Positions 44,356 to 53,555 of a stretch of 64,000 nt of DNA are shown in pieces. Position 1 is the stretch's first letter. Each line of letters starts with the position of its first letter. The position numbers and the translations under genes are program-made. Below the pieces are notes generated by a model. The model saw only the letters and a list, made by a program, of their open reading frames with translations. It ran no database searches and was not told the DNA's origin. The stretch comes from Methylopumilus sp009926035 (GTDB taxonomy: Bacteria; Pseudomonadota; Gammaproteobacteria; Burkholderiales; Methylophilaceae): assembly GCA_041165405.1 (NCBI GenBank), contig JBEANL010000004.1, forward strand, positions 1 through 64,000. The letters run 5' to 3'.

Positions 44356-45546
44356 ATGGATAACTTAATTGGTGCAAATGATGTCTTGTTTGTTTTGTTA
44401 GGCGCGATAATGGTGCTTGCTATGCATGCGGGGTTTGCATTTTTAGAAGTAGGTACGGTTCGTCATAAAAACCAAGTGAATGCGCTGGTTAAAATTCTTG
44501 TTGATTTTTCTGTGTCCACGATTGCATATTTCTTTATTGGGTATGGCATTGCATATGGTGTTAATTTCTTATCTCCAGCAGAAGCATTGTCTGCTAAAAA
44601 TGGATATGAGCTCGTAAAGTTTTTCTTTTTACTAACTTTTGCTGCAGCGATTCCTGCAATTATTTCTGGAGGTATTGCTGAGAGAGCTAAATTCAATTCT
44701 CAATTAGCAGCCACTTTTGCTTTGGTAGGATTCGTGTATCCCATTTTTGAAGGTATTGCTTGGAATAATCATTTAGGCGTTCAATCTTTTCTTGAAGGTC
44801 ATTTTGGATTTAAATTTCATGATTTTGCAGGATCAGTCGTTGTGCATGCCATGGGTGGGTGGATTGCTTTAGTTGCGGTGTTATTACTTGGTGCGAGACA
44901 TGGGAGATATGGCAAAGACGGAAGGCTCCAAGCTTATCCGCCATCTAATATTCCATTTCTAGCTTTAGGTGCTTGGATTTTAACTGTAGGTTGGTTCGGT
45001 TTTAATGTAATGTCAGCGCAAACCGCCAACGGTATTTCAGGTCTTGTAGCGATTAATTCTTTAATGGCTTTAGTAGGTGGCACAATTGCAGCACTCATCG
45101 TTGGAAAAAACGATCCTGGTTTTATCCATAATGGACCACTTGCAGGTCTTGTAGCCGTGTGTGCGGGATCCGATATTTTTCATCCCATAGGTGCACTTAT
45201 TACCGGTTTAGTCGCAGGTATACTTTTTGTATGGGCTTTTACGCTCACGCAAAATCGTTTAAAAATTGATGATGTATTGGGAGTATGGCCATTGCATGGA
45301 CTATGCGGAGCCTGGGGCGGTATTGCAGCAGGTATTTTTGGATCCACATATTTTGGGGGCATGGGCGGTGTTAGTTTTATATCGCAACTCATTGGGACTT
45401 TATTGGGAGTGGGTATAGCACTTTTAGGCGGATGCTTAGTTTATGGAATCATCAAGTATTTCTTTGGTATCCGATTAAGCCAAGAAGAAGAATTTAATGG
45501 TGCAGATATTTCGATTCATAAAATTGCAGCTAATACAGAAGATTAA
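44356..45546 (+). CDS. amt: Ammonium transporter
   Basis: Amt/Rh-family inner-membrane ammonium channel. The 396-residue protein has about eleven hydrophobic segments, the N-terminal AGFAFLEVGTVRHKNQ, the twin-histidine pore (VVHAMGGW and PLHGLCGAWGG) and AIPAIISGGIAERAKF. No separate signal peptide is apparent; the first membrane segment begins near residue 9. No glnK lies beside it, unlike glnK-amtB operons. The upstream 240 bases carry two NtrC-like sites. Confidence 0.93.
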   Translation: MDNLIGANDVLFVLLGAIMVLAMHAGFAFLEVGTVRHKNQVNALVKILVDFSVSTIAYFFIGYGIAYGVNFLSPAEALSAKNGYELVKFFFLLTFAAAIPAIISGGIAERAKFNSQLAATFALVGFVYPIFEGIAWNNHLGVQSFLEGHFGFKFHDFAGSVVVHAMGGWIALVAVLLLGARHGRYGKDGRLQAYPPSNIPFLALGAWILTVGWFGFNVMSAQTANGISGLVAINSLMALVGGTIAALIVGKNDPGFIHNGPLAGLVAVCAGSDIFHPIGALITGLVAGILFVWAFTLTQNRLKIDDVLGVWPLHGLCGAWGGIAAGIFGSTYFGGMGGVSFISQLIGTLLGVGIALLGGCLVYGIIKYFFGIRLSQEEEFNGADISIHKIAANTED

Positions 45547-45561
45547 TCATATCTCTTAAAA

Positions 45562-45575
45562 GCCTCATATGAGGC
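45562..45575. repeat. Perfect 14-base palindrome between amt and ispD
   Basis: GCCTCATATGAGGC, 16 bases after the amt stop and just before ispD. As a hairpin it would have a 5-base stem and a 4-base loop but no U-run, so it is not a good terminator. Function unknown; it might hinder ispD translation or bind a protein. Confidence 0.4.
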
Positions 45576-45591
45576 CATGTTAAAATTTGCC

Positions 45592-46272
45592 ATGGCCAAA
45601 TTTCATATCATTATTCCAGCGGCAGGCTCAGGTTTCAGAATGGGACTTGGCCAGCCTAAGCAATATCTTAAAATTCATAATCAAACCTTTATTGAGAGAG
45701 TGCTTAGAGTTTTTCAAAATATCCCACTCGTTGATTCAATTCACATTGCACTTCATCCAAATGATGAAATCTGGAAAATACTTAACCTATCTTTATCATC
45801 AAAGGTAAATGTTCACTATTGTGGCGGTGAATCTCGAGCCGATACAGTACTTAATACACTAAAAATAATAAAAGGTTATGTAGATGAAAGTGATTGGATT
45901 TTGGTTCACGATGCTGCTCGACCTGGTATAGAAGAAAAAGATGTAGAGCGTTTAATAGATGCATTAAAAGATGATTCGGTAGGTGGTCTCTTGGCCTATC
46001 CTATAGCAGATACTATAAAAAAATCTGATAAGGAAGATAGGGTGGTTGAGTCACCCTCAAGAGATTATTTGTGGCAAGCACAAACACCACAAATGTATCG
46101 ATATAAAATGTTAAGTGATGCGTTAGAAAAGTTTGATGGAATTCCAACGGATGAATCTCAGGCGATTGAGGGTTTAGGCGTGAAACCTAAATTAATTAAA
46201 GGCAATTTTAAAAATTTTAAAGTTACCTACCAGGAGGATCTCAGTATCCTTGAACATTTAATAAATAAATAG
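45592..46272 (+). CDS. ispD: 2-C-methyl-D-erythritol 4-phosphate cytidylyltransferase
   Basis: Third step of the MEP isoprenoid pathway, coupling CTP to methylerythritol phosphate. From 45592 it is 226 residues, with the nucleotide-binding PAAGSGFRMGLGQPKQYLKI, VHDAARPGI and WQAQTPQMYRY segments. An ATG at 45577 is also in frame; neither has a good ribosome binding site, and the later one best fits the family N-terminus. ispF, a later step of the pathway, follows after 9 bases. Confidence 0.94.
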   Translation: MAKFHIIIPAAGSGFRMGLGQPKQYLKIHNQTFIERVLRVFQNIPLVDSIHIALHPNDEIWKILNLSLSSKVNVHYCGGESRADTVLNTLKIIKGYVDESDWILVHDAARPGIEEKDVERLIDALKDDSVGGLLAYPIADTIKKSDKEDRVVESPSRDYLWQAQTPQMYRYKMLSDALEKFDGIPTDESQAIEGLGVKPKLIKGNFKNFKVTYQEDLSILEHLINK

Positions 46273-46281
46273 GTATTTACT

Positions 46282-46758
46282 ATGATAAAAGTCGGACAAG
46301 GTTTTGATGTTCATCAATTGGTGAATGGAAGAAAATGTATCATTGGCGGCGTTGATATTCCATTCAGTAAGGGATTGGACGGTCATTCAGATGCTGACGT
46401 TCTTCTTCATGCCATATCAGATGCTATTCTCGGCGCGGCTGCTTTAGGTGATATTGGAAAGCATTTTCCAAATACAAATCCTTTCATTAAAGATATAAAT
46501 TCAAGAGAAATTTTAAAAAAAGTCATTTCACTCCTTCAGCAAAAAAAATATTCTATTGTGAATATTGATGCGACTGTGATTTGTGAATTGCCTAAATTAA
46601 CCCCTTATATTGATCAAATTAAAAAGAATATTGCATCGGATTGCAATATAGATTTAGATAGAGTCAATGTTAAAGCGACAACTACTGAAACCCTCGGATT
46701 TACTGGTAGAGGAGAGGGCGTTGCAGCCCAAGCTATCTGTTTAATAGAGTCTAATTAA
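46282..46758 (+). CDS. ispF: 2-C-methyl-D-erythritol 2,4-cyclodiphosphate synthase
   Basis: Cyclises CDP-methylerythritol 2-phosphate in the MEP pathway. The 158-residue protein has the metal ligands in GQGFDVHQL, DGHSDADVLLHAISDAILGAAALGDIGKHFP and the C-terminal KATTTETLGFTGRGEGVAAQA. It is paired with ispD as in most proteobacteria. The ABC exporter gene follows 8 bases later. Confidence 0.97.
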   Translation: MIKVGQGFDVHQLVNGRKCIIGGVDIPFSKGLDGHSDADVLLHAISDAILGAAALGDIGKHFPNTNPFIKDINSREILKKVISLLQQKKYSIVNIDATVICELPKLTPYIDQIKKNIASDCNIDLDRVNVKATTTETLGFTGRGEGVAAQAICLIESN

Positions 46759-46766
46759 GCTTTTTC

Positions 46767-48596
46767 ATGTTTAAGCATTTCGAAAAGCTACTTAATCCAT
46801 TTCCTGAAGATTTTTTAGTTACCCCACCTAAAACCTTATTACCATTCATTTGGTCGTGCACGAAAAATCTTAGATGGCTAATTTTATGTATGGCTTTACT
46901 AACAGCATTTATAGGCGGGTTCGAAGCTGTTTTATTTTCATACATGGGATCGCTTGTTGATCTCTTAAATCATTCAAGTCGAAATGATTTCTGGAGCCAG
47001 CATTTTTCAATGCTCTTATCTGCTTCCCTAATTTTAATTTTAAGTACGGTGCTTATTTTATTTCAAACATTAATTAAGCATCAATCACTTGCTGGTGCAT
47101 TCCCGATGCGCATGCGCTGGAATTTCCATCGCTTGCTTCTTAATCAAAGCATGAATTTTTATCAAAATGAATTCGCAGGAAGAGTTGCTGCAAAAGTTAT
47201 GCAAACAGCTCTTGCTGTTAGAGATTTATGGTTTATTTTGGCTGACATATTAATTTATGTCGTGATTTATTTCCTTACGATGATTTTAGTTGTTGGGAAA
47301 TTTAATTATGTATTAATGCTTCCTTTTATTGGATGGGTAATATTTTATATTTTGGCTTTAGTGTATTTTGTGCCGCGCTTAAGCAAGCTATCAAGAAATC
47401 AAGCTGATGCTAGATCTTTAATGACTGGAAGAATTACAGATGCCTATACCAATATAAGTACAATCAAACTATTTTCCCATGCAGGTCGAGAAGCTAATTT
47501 TGCAAAAGTGGCTATGAAGGAATTCTTAAGTAGTGTAAATAAGCAAATGCGATTAGTTAGCTGGATTGAAGTCATTAACCATTTGCTCAGTATGCTTCTT
47601 GTGATTGGTACTGCTTTTGCTGCAATTTGGCTCTGGTCGAGTAGCGAAATCATGGTGGGCGTGATTGCAACTTCTACCGCCATGGCTCTTAGATTAAATG
47701 GTATATCGCATTGGGTGATGTGGGAGATGACTTCGCTATATGAACAAGTGGGAACACTTCAAGATGGTTTAAATACTTTATCAATGCATCAAGAGATTAA
47801 AGATGAAAAAAGTGCAAAAGATCTCCAGATAAATAAGGCTTCGGTTTCATTTCAAAATGTTGTTTTTAATTATCCTAACCAAAAAAAATCTGTTATTCAT
47901 AACTTTTCTTTACATATTAATCCAGGTGAGAAAGTTGGCTTAGTTGGAAGATCTGGGTCAGGAAAATCTACGCTCGTAAATTTACTATTAAGATTTTATG
48001 ATCTTAAAGCAGGCATGATCACAATTGATGATCAAGATATTTCTAAAGTTAAGCAAAATAGCTTAAGAGAAAAAATTGGTATGGTGACTCAAGATACTTC
48101 TCTTCTCCACCGTTCCGTTAAAGATAACATTGTATATGGTAGACCTAATGCAACTCAAAAACAAATGGTTGATGCTGCAAAAAGAGCTAAGGCACACGAT
48201 TTTATAATGCAGTTAGAGGATAATTTTTCTAGGAAAGGTTATGAAGCACACGTAGGAGAAAGAGGCGTTAAATTATCAGGCGGTCAAAGGCAGCGAATAT
48301 CTATTGCGAGAGTTATGTTAAAAGATGCGCCGATATTGTTGTTAGACGAGGCAACAAGTGCGCTTGATTCAGAGATTGAAGTTGTTATTCAGCAAAGCCT
48401 CTATCAACTCATGGAAGGTAAAACAGTAATTGCAATTGCACATCGACTATCAACTATTGCAGCAATGGATAGACTCATTGTAATCGACAAAGGTAAGATT
48501 ATTGAGGAAGGATCTCATACTGATCTTATTAAAAAGAAAGGTTTGTATGCGAGACTATGGAGACATCAAAGCGGAGGCTTCCTTGGTGAGGCTTAA
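46767..48596 (+). CDS. ABC exporter, fused permease and ATPase
   Basis: Type IV (MsbA-like) half-transporter of 609 residues. An N-terminal membrane domain of six segments (about residues 30-320) precedes an ATPase domain with Walker A VGRSGSGKST, signature LSGGQRQRISIARVML, Walker B ILLLDEATSALDSE and the switch histidine in AIAHRLST. It would work as a homodimer or with a partner elsewhere. The substrate cannot be read from the sequence; lipid, peptide or drug export are all possible. It is not a clear MsbA. It follows ispF by 8 bases and its stop interlocks with the facing Smr gene. Confidence 0.9.
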   Translation: MFKHFEKLLNPFPEDFLVTPPKTLLPFIWSCTKNLRWLILCMALLTAFIGGFEAVLFSYMGSLVDLLNHSSRNDFWSQHFSMLLSASLILILSTVLILFQTLIKHQSLAGAFPMRMRWNFHRLLLNQSMNFYQNEFAGRVAAKVMQTALAVRDLWFILADILIYVVIYFLTMILVVGKFNYVLMLPFIGWVIFYILALVYFVPRLSKLSRNQADARSLMTGRITDAYTNISTIKLFSHAGREANFAKVAMKEFLSSVNKQMRLVSWIEVINHLLSMLLVIGTAFAAIWLWSSSEIMVGVIATSTAMALRLNGISHWVMWEMTSLYEQVGTLQDGLNTLSMHQEIKDEKSAKDLQINKASVSFQNVVFNYPNQKKSVIHNFSLHINPGEKVGLVGRSGSGKSTLVNLLLRFYDLKAGMITIDDQDISKVKQNSLREKIGMVTQDTSLLHRSVKDNIVYGRPNATQKQMVDAAKRAKAHDFIMQLEDNFSRKGYEAHVGERGVKLSGGQRQRISIARVMLKDAPILLLDEATSALDSEIEVVIQQSLYQLMEGKTVIAIAHRLSTIAAMDRLIVIDKGKIIEEGSHTDLIKKKGLYARLWRHQSGGFLGEA

Positions 48597-49141
48597 TGTG
48601 CGCTTAATAAAACAATAACTGCACCGCTACCACCATCATGTACTCTAGCTTGAGCGTATGCTATTACCTCTTCTTTTTGTGCTAACCAATGCTTTAATTT
48701 GTTTTTAAGAACAGGCTCCTTATTTTTCGAGTTGTAACCTTTTCCATGGACGATGCGAACGCATCGAATATTATTTTTTTTACATTCAGCAATAAATTGA
48801 ACAACATAAGCTTTAGCTTCATCCGAAATCAAACCATGTAGATCAATAGATTTTTGTACAACCCAAAATCCTTTTCTTAGTTTTTTTAAAATATCAGGGG
48901 AATGGCCTTCTCTAATATAAAAAAGTTCTTCCCCATTCTCGATATCATGAAGCGGTTCATAGTGATCACTTATGGAATCAATGAGCGCTTGTTTTTCGTC
49001 TCTTATAAAGTTAAGAGGTACAGGCTTGGGTTTTTTTTGAGGGGCTTTATGCTCTTTTTTCTTGGGACTAATTTTTAATGGAGTTGCCCCTTTGATGGCT
49101 TCTCTGAATAAATCAATTTCGTCTTCATTATTTGCTGCCAT
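48593..49141 (-). CDS. Smr domain protein
   Basis: A 182-residue protein with a basic, lysine-rich N-terminal half (KISPKKKEHKAPQKKPKPVP) and a C-terminal Smr domain (about 98-182) showing SIDLHGLISDEAKAYV, VRIVHGKGYNS and ARVHDGGSGAVIVLL. Smr domains of MutS2 and YdaL/SmrA are endonucleases acting on DNA or on ribosome-bound RNA (SmrB). The LHGL and HGKG motifs are present, so catalytic activity is plausible. It follows trxB by 4 bases. Confidence 0.88.
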   Translation of the reverse strand: MAANNEDEIDLFREAIKGATPLKISPKKKEHKAPQKKPKPVPLNFIRDEKQALIDSISDHYEPLHDIENGEELFYIREGHSPDILKKLRKGFWVVQKSIDLHGLISDEAKAYVVQFIAECKKNNIRCVRIVHGKGYNSKNKEPVLKNKLKHWLAQKEEVIAYAQARVHDGGSGAVIVLLSAH

Positions 49142-49145
49142 GACA

Positions 49146-50087
49146 TTATTTTGTTAAAAATCTTTCTGCATCGAGAGCCGCCATACAACCCGAACCAGCG
49201 CTTGTAACTGCTTGACGATATATATGATCTTGTACATCACCCGCTGCAAACACACCAGGGATTGAGGTAGATGTAAAATTACCTTCGCGACCTGCGTTAG
49301 TAACTATATAACCATTTTCCATATTTAATTGGCCTTCGAAAATTGAAGTATTCGGTTGATGACCAATAGCAATAAAAATACCTTTGAGTGCTATGGTTTT
49401 ACTTTCATTTGTATTTACATCTTTGATTTTGATGCCTGTGACACCTGAAGTGTCACCTAACACTTCCTCGAGCACTTTAAATGTTTCAAGGACGATTTTT
49501 CCCTCTTTTACGCGATCATGTATTTTGTCCATCTGAATCGCTTCAGCTTTGAATTTATCACGTCTATGAATTAAAGTTACTTTATTTGCAATATTAGACA
49601 AATAAAGCGCCTCTTCAATCGCTGTATTACCGCCACCGACAACAGCTACTTCGTGATTTTTATAAAAGAATCCATCGCATGTTGCGCATGCAGAAACGCC
49701 TTTGCCTAAAAATGCTGTTTCACTATCTAATCCAAGATATTTTGCTGAAGCACCTGTGGCAATAATGAGAGCGTCACAAGTGTATTCGGATGAATCGCCT
49801 ACGAGTCGAATGGGCTTTTCTTTGAGGTGTGTTGTATGAATATGGTCAAATACAATTTCGGTATTGAAGCGTTTAGCATGTTTTTCAAAACGTTCCATCA
49901 GCTCAGGGCCCATGACACCGTCAGGATCCGCAGGCCAATTATCAACATCTGTTGTAGTCATTAATTGTCCACCTTGAGCAATACCTGTAATAAGGACAGG
50001 ATTAAGATTTGCTCGAGCTGCATAAACTGCAGCCGAATAGCCAGCGGGGCCAGAGCCTAAGATGATAAGTTGGGCATGTCTTGCCAT
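49146..50087 (-). CDS. trxB: Thioredoxin-disulfide reductase
   Basis: FAD- and NADPH-dependent reductase of thioredoxin. The 313-residue protein is the low-molecular-weight bacterial type. It has the FAD motif ILGSGPAGYSAAVYAARA, the redox disulfide CATC (Cys134, Cys137) in SACATCDGFFYK, the NADPH motif VVGGGNTAIEEALYL and the C-terminal GVFAAGDVQDHIYRQ. It diverges from ftsK. Confidence 0.97.
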   Translation of the reverse strand: MARHAQLIILGSGPAGYSAAVYAARANLNPVLITGIAQGGQLMTTTDVDNWPADPDGVMGPELMERFEKHAKRFNTEIVFDHIHTTHLKEKPIRLVGDSSEYTCDALIIATGASAKYLGLDSETAFLGKGVSACATCDGFFYKNHEVAVVGGGNTAIEEALYLSNIANKVTLIHRRDKFKAEAIQMDKIHDRVKEGKIVLETFKVLEEVLGDTSGVTGIKIKDVNTNESKTIALKGIFIAIGHQPNTSIFEGQLNMENGYIVTNAGREGNFTSTSIPGVFAAGDVQDHIYRQAVTSAGSGCMAALDAERFLTK

Positions 50088-50218
50088 AAAAAATTCCTGA
50101 AAAGAGTATGAAGTTACAAACGATCAATTTTAGTTTTCATCGCTTGATTAAGCAAACCTATTTTTGTTAGAACAAGCCTTTTTTGTGGCTTTTTTCATCA
50201 TTTTTTAGCACCTCAAAC

Positions 50219-50227
50219 TGATATAAT
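50219..50227 (+). promoter_or_regulatory. Predicted extended -10 promoter of ftsK
   Basis: TGATATAAT combines TG (50219-50220) with a perfect TATAAT (50222-50227). No matching -35 is present. It gives a leader of about 20 bases before the TTG start of ftsK. Confidence 0.5.
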
Positions 50228-50255
50228 TGATAAAACATTCCGAGTACTTACAATC

Positions 50256-52556
50256 TTGTTTTTTAAAAAAAAATCAGAATCTACAAAAGCTAGCCAAACT
50301 CCACAAGATAACAAACTGAGTGGAATTAAAAATAAGCTAACACGCGAAGCTTGGTGGTTAAGTTTAATTTTTTTAGGCTTTTATTTAACTATCACGCTTG
50401 CGACGTATTCTAGCCAAGATCCCTCATGGTCTCATAGTGTCAGCGGTGCAAATTCAATTCATAATGCCGGTGGTATTATTGGCTCTTATTTGTCGGATTT
50501 ACTACTCTATATTTTCGGCTTATCAAGTTGGTGGTTAAGCTTTTTGTGTTTTTTTAGTATTTGGCTTCTTTACCCGCAATACAATAAAGAGTTAAAAGGC
50601 TATCGCTCTTTTTTACTTTTTAATTATTTTGGTTTCTTTCTTCTCATCTCTAGTTCAGCTGCATTTGAGGCTGGTCATCTTGTTGATCTGCCGGCTCAAT
50701 TTCCATTAAGCCAAGGCGGCTTGCTCGGAAAATTATTTGATCATGCGTTGCGAGCATCTTTAGGTTATATAGGCTCAAGTATTTTTCTCATTACATCGAT
50801 TGCGATCGGATTTAGTCTATTTACAGGATGGTCATGGCTTAAAATTTCTGAGCATTTTGGCCACTTTACTTTTGCTTTATTTCAAAGAGCACAATTTAGA
50901 TATAGAGATTGGCAAGACCGTAAACACGGAAGAATTATCGAGAAGCAAAGATTGGAACTGCTTGAGAGTGAGCGAAGAAAATCTGAAAATAGATCGCCAC
51001 TTAACATTGAATCTCCAGATGTTGAAATTAAAAAAAGTGAGCGAGTTCAAAAAGAAAAACAAATTCCACTATTTAATTTTAGTGATAATTTATTACCGCC
51101 ACTTCATCTTTTAGATCAACCTTCGCATCAGGTTGAGCCTCAGTCGCCAGAAACAATCGAGTTTATATCTCGACTTATTGAAAAAAAATTAATGGACTTT
51201 GGTATTGAAGCGAAAGTGATATCTGCTCAGCCAGGCCCTGTAATTACACGTTATGAGTTTGAGCCAGCGCCAGGTGTTAAAGGCAGTCAGGTCACCAACT
51301 TATCAAAAGATTTGGCACGCGCACTTTCTGTTGTGAGTGTTCGTGTGGTTGAAACGATTCCTGGTAAAACATGTATGGGATTAGAAATACCTAATCCTAA
51401 GAGACAGATTGTTTATTTATCTGAAATTATGAGTTCTCAAATCTTTGCAGATACGAGCGCTTCACTCACGATTGCTTTGGGAAAAGATATTTCAGGCCGA
51501 CCCGAGGTTGCTGATTTGTCGAAAATGCCACATGTATTAATTGCGGGTACCACAGGCTCAGGTAAATCAGTAGCAATCAATGCATTAATTTTAAGTTTAC
51601 TTTATAAAGCTAATTCTGAAAAAGTTAGGATGATTTTCATTGATCCTAAAATGCTCGAGTTATCCGTATATGAGGGCATTCCTCATTTATTGGCACCAGT
51701 TGTTACTGATATGCGCCAAGCTGCTAATGCATTAAATTGGTGTGTAGCTGAAATGGAAAGACGTTATAAGCTGATGTCGATGTTGGGGGTTAGAAATTTA
51801 GCTGGATACAACCAAAAAATTAAAGATAGTATGAAAGATGGTTCTCCCATTGCGGATCCTATGAATCCAGAAAATACTGAACCTTTATCTGAAATGCCGC
51901 TTATCGTCATTGTGATTGACGAACTTGCTGATCTAATGATGGTGGTAGGTAAAAAAATTGAAGAGCTTATTGCAAGACTTGCTCAAAAAGCGAGAGCTTC
52001 TGGCATTCATCTAGTATTAGCAACACAAAGACCTTCCGTTGATGTCATTACAGGGCTTATTAAAGCTAACATTCCTGCAAGAATTGCATTCCAAGTGTCT
52101 AGCAAAATCGATTCTCGAACAATTTTAGATCAAATGGGCGCTGAAACACTCCTTGGGCAAGGGGATATGTTATATCAGCCAGCAGGCTCAGGCTACCCTC
52201 AAAGAATTCATGGCGCATTTGTGTCTGATCAAGAGGTTCATAAAGTAGTGAGTTATCTTAAGTCGCATGGTGAGCCTAATTATATTGAAGGTATTTTAAC
52301 TAACGAAACTTCAGAGAGCGGTGATTACGGCGACTCTTCTTCTAATTTTTCAGGAGAGAAAGACCCACTTTATGATGAAGCTGTAGAGTTAGTATTGCGA
52401 ACGAGAAAACCATCCATATCTTCAGTGCAAAGACATCTCCGCATTGGTTATAACCGTGCTGCAAGAATTATTGAAGATATGGAAAGAGCTGGGCTCGTTT
52501 CCGCTATGCAAAGTAATGGTAATAGAGAAATCCTAGCTCCCAATCAAAATGAATAA
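50256..52556 (+). CDS. ftsK: DNA translocase FtsK
   Basis: Septal DNA pump that coordinates chromosome segregation and XerCD recombination at dif. The 766-residue protein is the compact form: four membrane segments (about 27-190), a short charged linker (about 205-260), the RecA-like motor with Walker A AGTTGSGKSVAIN (near 430) and VIVIDELADLMM, and a C-terminal winged-helix gamma domain (about 700-760) with SISSVQRHLRIGYNRAARIIEDME, which recognises KOPS sites. The start is TTG at 50256; no in-frame ATG precedes the membrane domain. The long linker of E. coli FtsK is absent. Confidence 0.95.
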   Translation: MFFKKKSESTKASQTPQDNKLSGIKNKLTREAWWLSLIFLGFYLTITLATYSSQDPSWSHSVSGANSIHNAGGIIGSYLSDLLLYIFGLSSWWLSFLCFFSIWLLYPQYNKELKGYRSFLLFNYFGFFLLISSSAAFEAGHLVDLPAQFPLSQGGLLGKLFDHALRASLGYIGSSIFLITSIAIGFSLFTGWSWLKISEHFGHFTFALFQRAQFRYRDWQDRKHGRIIEKQRLELLESERRKSENRSPLNIESPDVEIKKSERVQKEKQIPLFNFSDNLLPPLHLLDQPSHQVEPQSPETIEFISRLIEKKLMDFGIEAKVISAQPGPVITRYEFEPAPGVKGSQVTNLSKDLARALSVVSVRVVETIPGKTCMGLEIPNPKRQIVYLSEIMSSQIFADTSASLTIALGKDISGRPEVADLSKMPHVLIAGTTGSGKSVAINALILSLLYKANSEKVRMIFIDPKMLELSVYEGIPHLLAPVVTDMRQAANALNWCVAEMERRYKLMSMLGVRNLAGYNQKIKDSMKDGSPIADPMNPENTEPLSEMPLIVIVIDELADLMMVVGKKIEELIARLAQKARASGIHLVLATQRPSVDVITGLIKANIPARIAFQVSSKIDSRTILDQMGAETLLGQGDMLYQPAGSGYPQRIHGAFVSDQEVHKVVSYLKSHGEPNYIEGILTNETSESGDYGDSSSNFSGEKDPLYDEAVELVLRTRKPSISSVQRHLRIGYNRAARIIEDMERAGLVSAMQSNGNREILAPNQNE

Positions 52557-53550
52557 AATCTTTTTTGCTTTTTTAATTCTCTCATTCAATGTTCTTGCAG
52601 ACGGTATTTTAGATTTAAATACTTTTGTGAATAACGTTTCAAGCATGTCTTCTGAATTTAATCAGGTTGTTTTGGATAAGAAAGGCTTAAAACTTCAGGA
52701 CGTAGAAGGCGTTATGTTATTTAAAAGACCTAATAAATTTAGGTGGGATTATTTAAAGCCTTATCAAAATCAAATTATCAGTGATGGCGATCGACTCTTT
52801 ATGTACGATCAGGATCTAAGACAAGTTTCTATTAATCCTATAGCTAAAGTTGCTGGATCAACACCACTTCTCATTATTGCGGGCAAAAATATTGAAAAAT
52901 ATTTTACGCTCAGAAATATAGAAGACCAGGTAGCTAATGAAATGAACCAAAATATTAAATGGGTCGAAGCAGTTCCTAAAGAAGAGGGTGCTGGTTTTAA
53001 CAAAGTCATACTTGGATTAACTGAGAATAAATTATCAGTGATGAAAATTGTTGATGCATTTGAACATACCACAACGATTAGTTTTAAAAATGCAAAATAC
53101 AATGTGACTCTAGTAGACAATGATTTTTTATTTAAATTGCCAACTGGTGTCGATGTTGTACAAAATGGCTTAGCAACCAACAATACATCACTAGCTTCAA
53201 TTAAAAATAAGGATGAAGAGCTTATTGATTTTGTAAATGCTTGGGCGAGGGCTTGGTCAGCTAAAGATGTTGACCTTTATTTGAGTAAGTACGCCGGGGA
53301 TTTTAAAACCCCTAATGGTGATGCAATAGCTTTATGGCAAGCCACAAGAAAACAAAAGATCTCCTCACAAGGAAAAATTATCGTTGAAATTGAAGATATA
53401 AAAGTGAGTATGAAAAATGAAAATCTGGCCCGCATACAATTTAAACAGAAATATACTTCTGATAAATTAACTGAAGACTCTAATAAATCTCTTTTAGTCA
53501 AAAAAATAGATGGTAAATGGCTTATTCAAGAAGAGACTTCAGGTAAATAG
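52549..53550 (+). CDS. lolA: LolA lipoprotein carrier fused to an NTF2-like (Cds6-type) domain
   Basis: Periplasmic chaperone carrying lipoproteins from LolCDE to the outer membrane. It has a signal peptide (1-17, cleavage near VLADG) and a LolA domain (about 18-206: SMSSEFNQVVLD, GVMLFKRPNKFRWDYLKPYQNQIISDG, LFMYDQDLRQVSI, FLFKLPTGVDVV). LolA proteins normally end there at about 200 residues. This one continues for 110 more as an NTF2-like domain (about 222-333: FVNAWARAWSAKDVDLYLSKYAGDF, KIDGKWLIQEE), like the domain on some L,D-transpeptidases. It overlaps ftsK by 8 bases, and rarA follows: the conserved ftsK-lolA-rarA-serS order. Confidence 0.92.
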   Translation: MNKIFFAFLILSFNVLADGILDLNTFVNNVSSMSSEFNQVVLDKKGLKLQDVEGVMLFKRPNKFRWDYLKPYQNQIISDGDRLFMYDQDLRQVSINPIAKVAGSTPLLIIAGKNIEKYFTLRNIEDQVANEMNQNIKWVEAVPKEEGAGFNKVILGLTENKLSVMKIVDAFEHTTTISFKNAKYNVTLVDNDFLFKLPTGVDVVQNGLATNNTSLASIKNKDEELIDFVNAWARAWSAKDVDLYLSKYAGDFKTPNGDAIALWQATRKQKISSQGKIIVEIEDIKVSMKNENLARIQFKQKYTSDKLTEDSNKSLLVKKIDGKWLIQEETSGK

Positions 53551-53555
53551 CGCTC

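Noticed and set aside
50174..50196. Possible terminator (AAGCC / GGCTT stem with a T run) on the plus strand before ftsK
   Set aside because: No plus-strand gene lies upstream that would need it, and the stem is only 5 bases. The nearest upstream gene, trxB, runs the other way.
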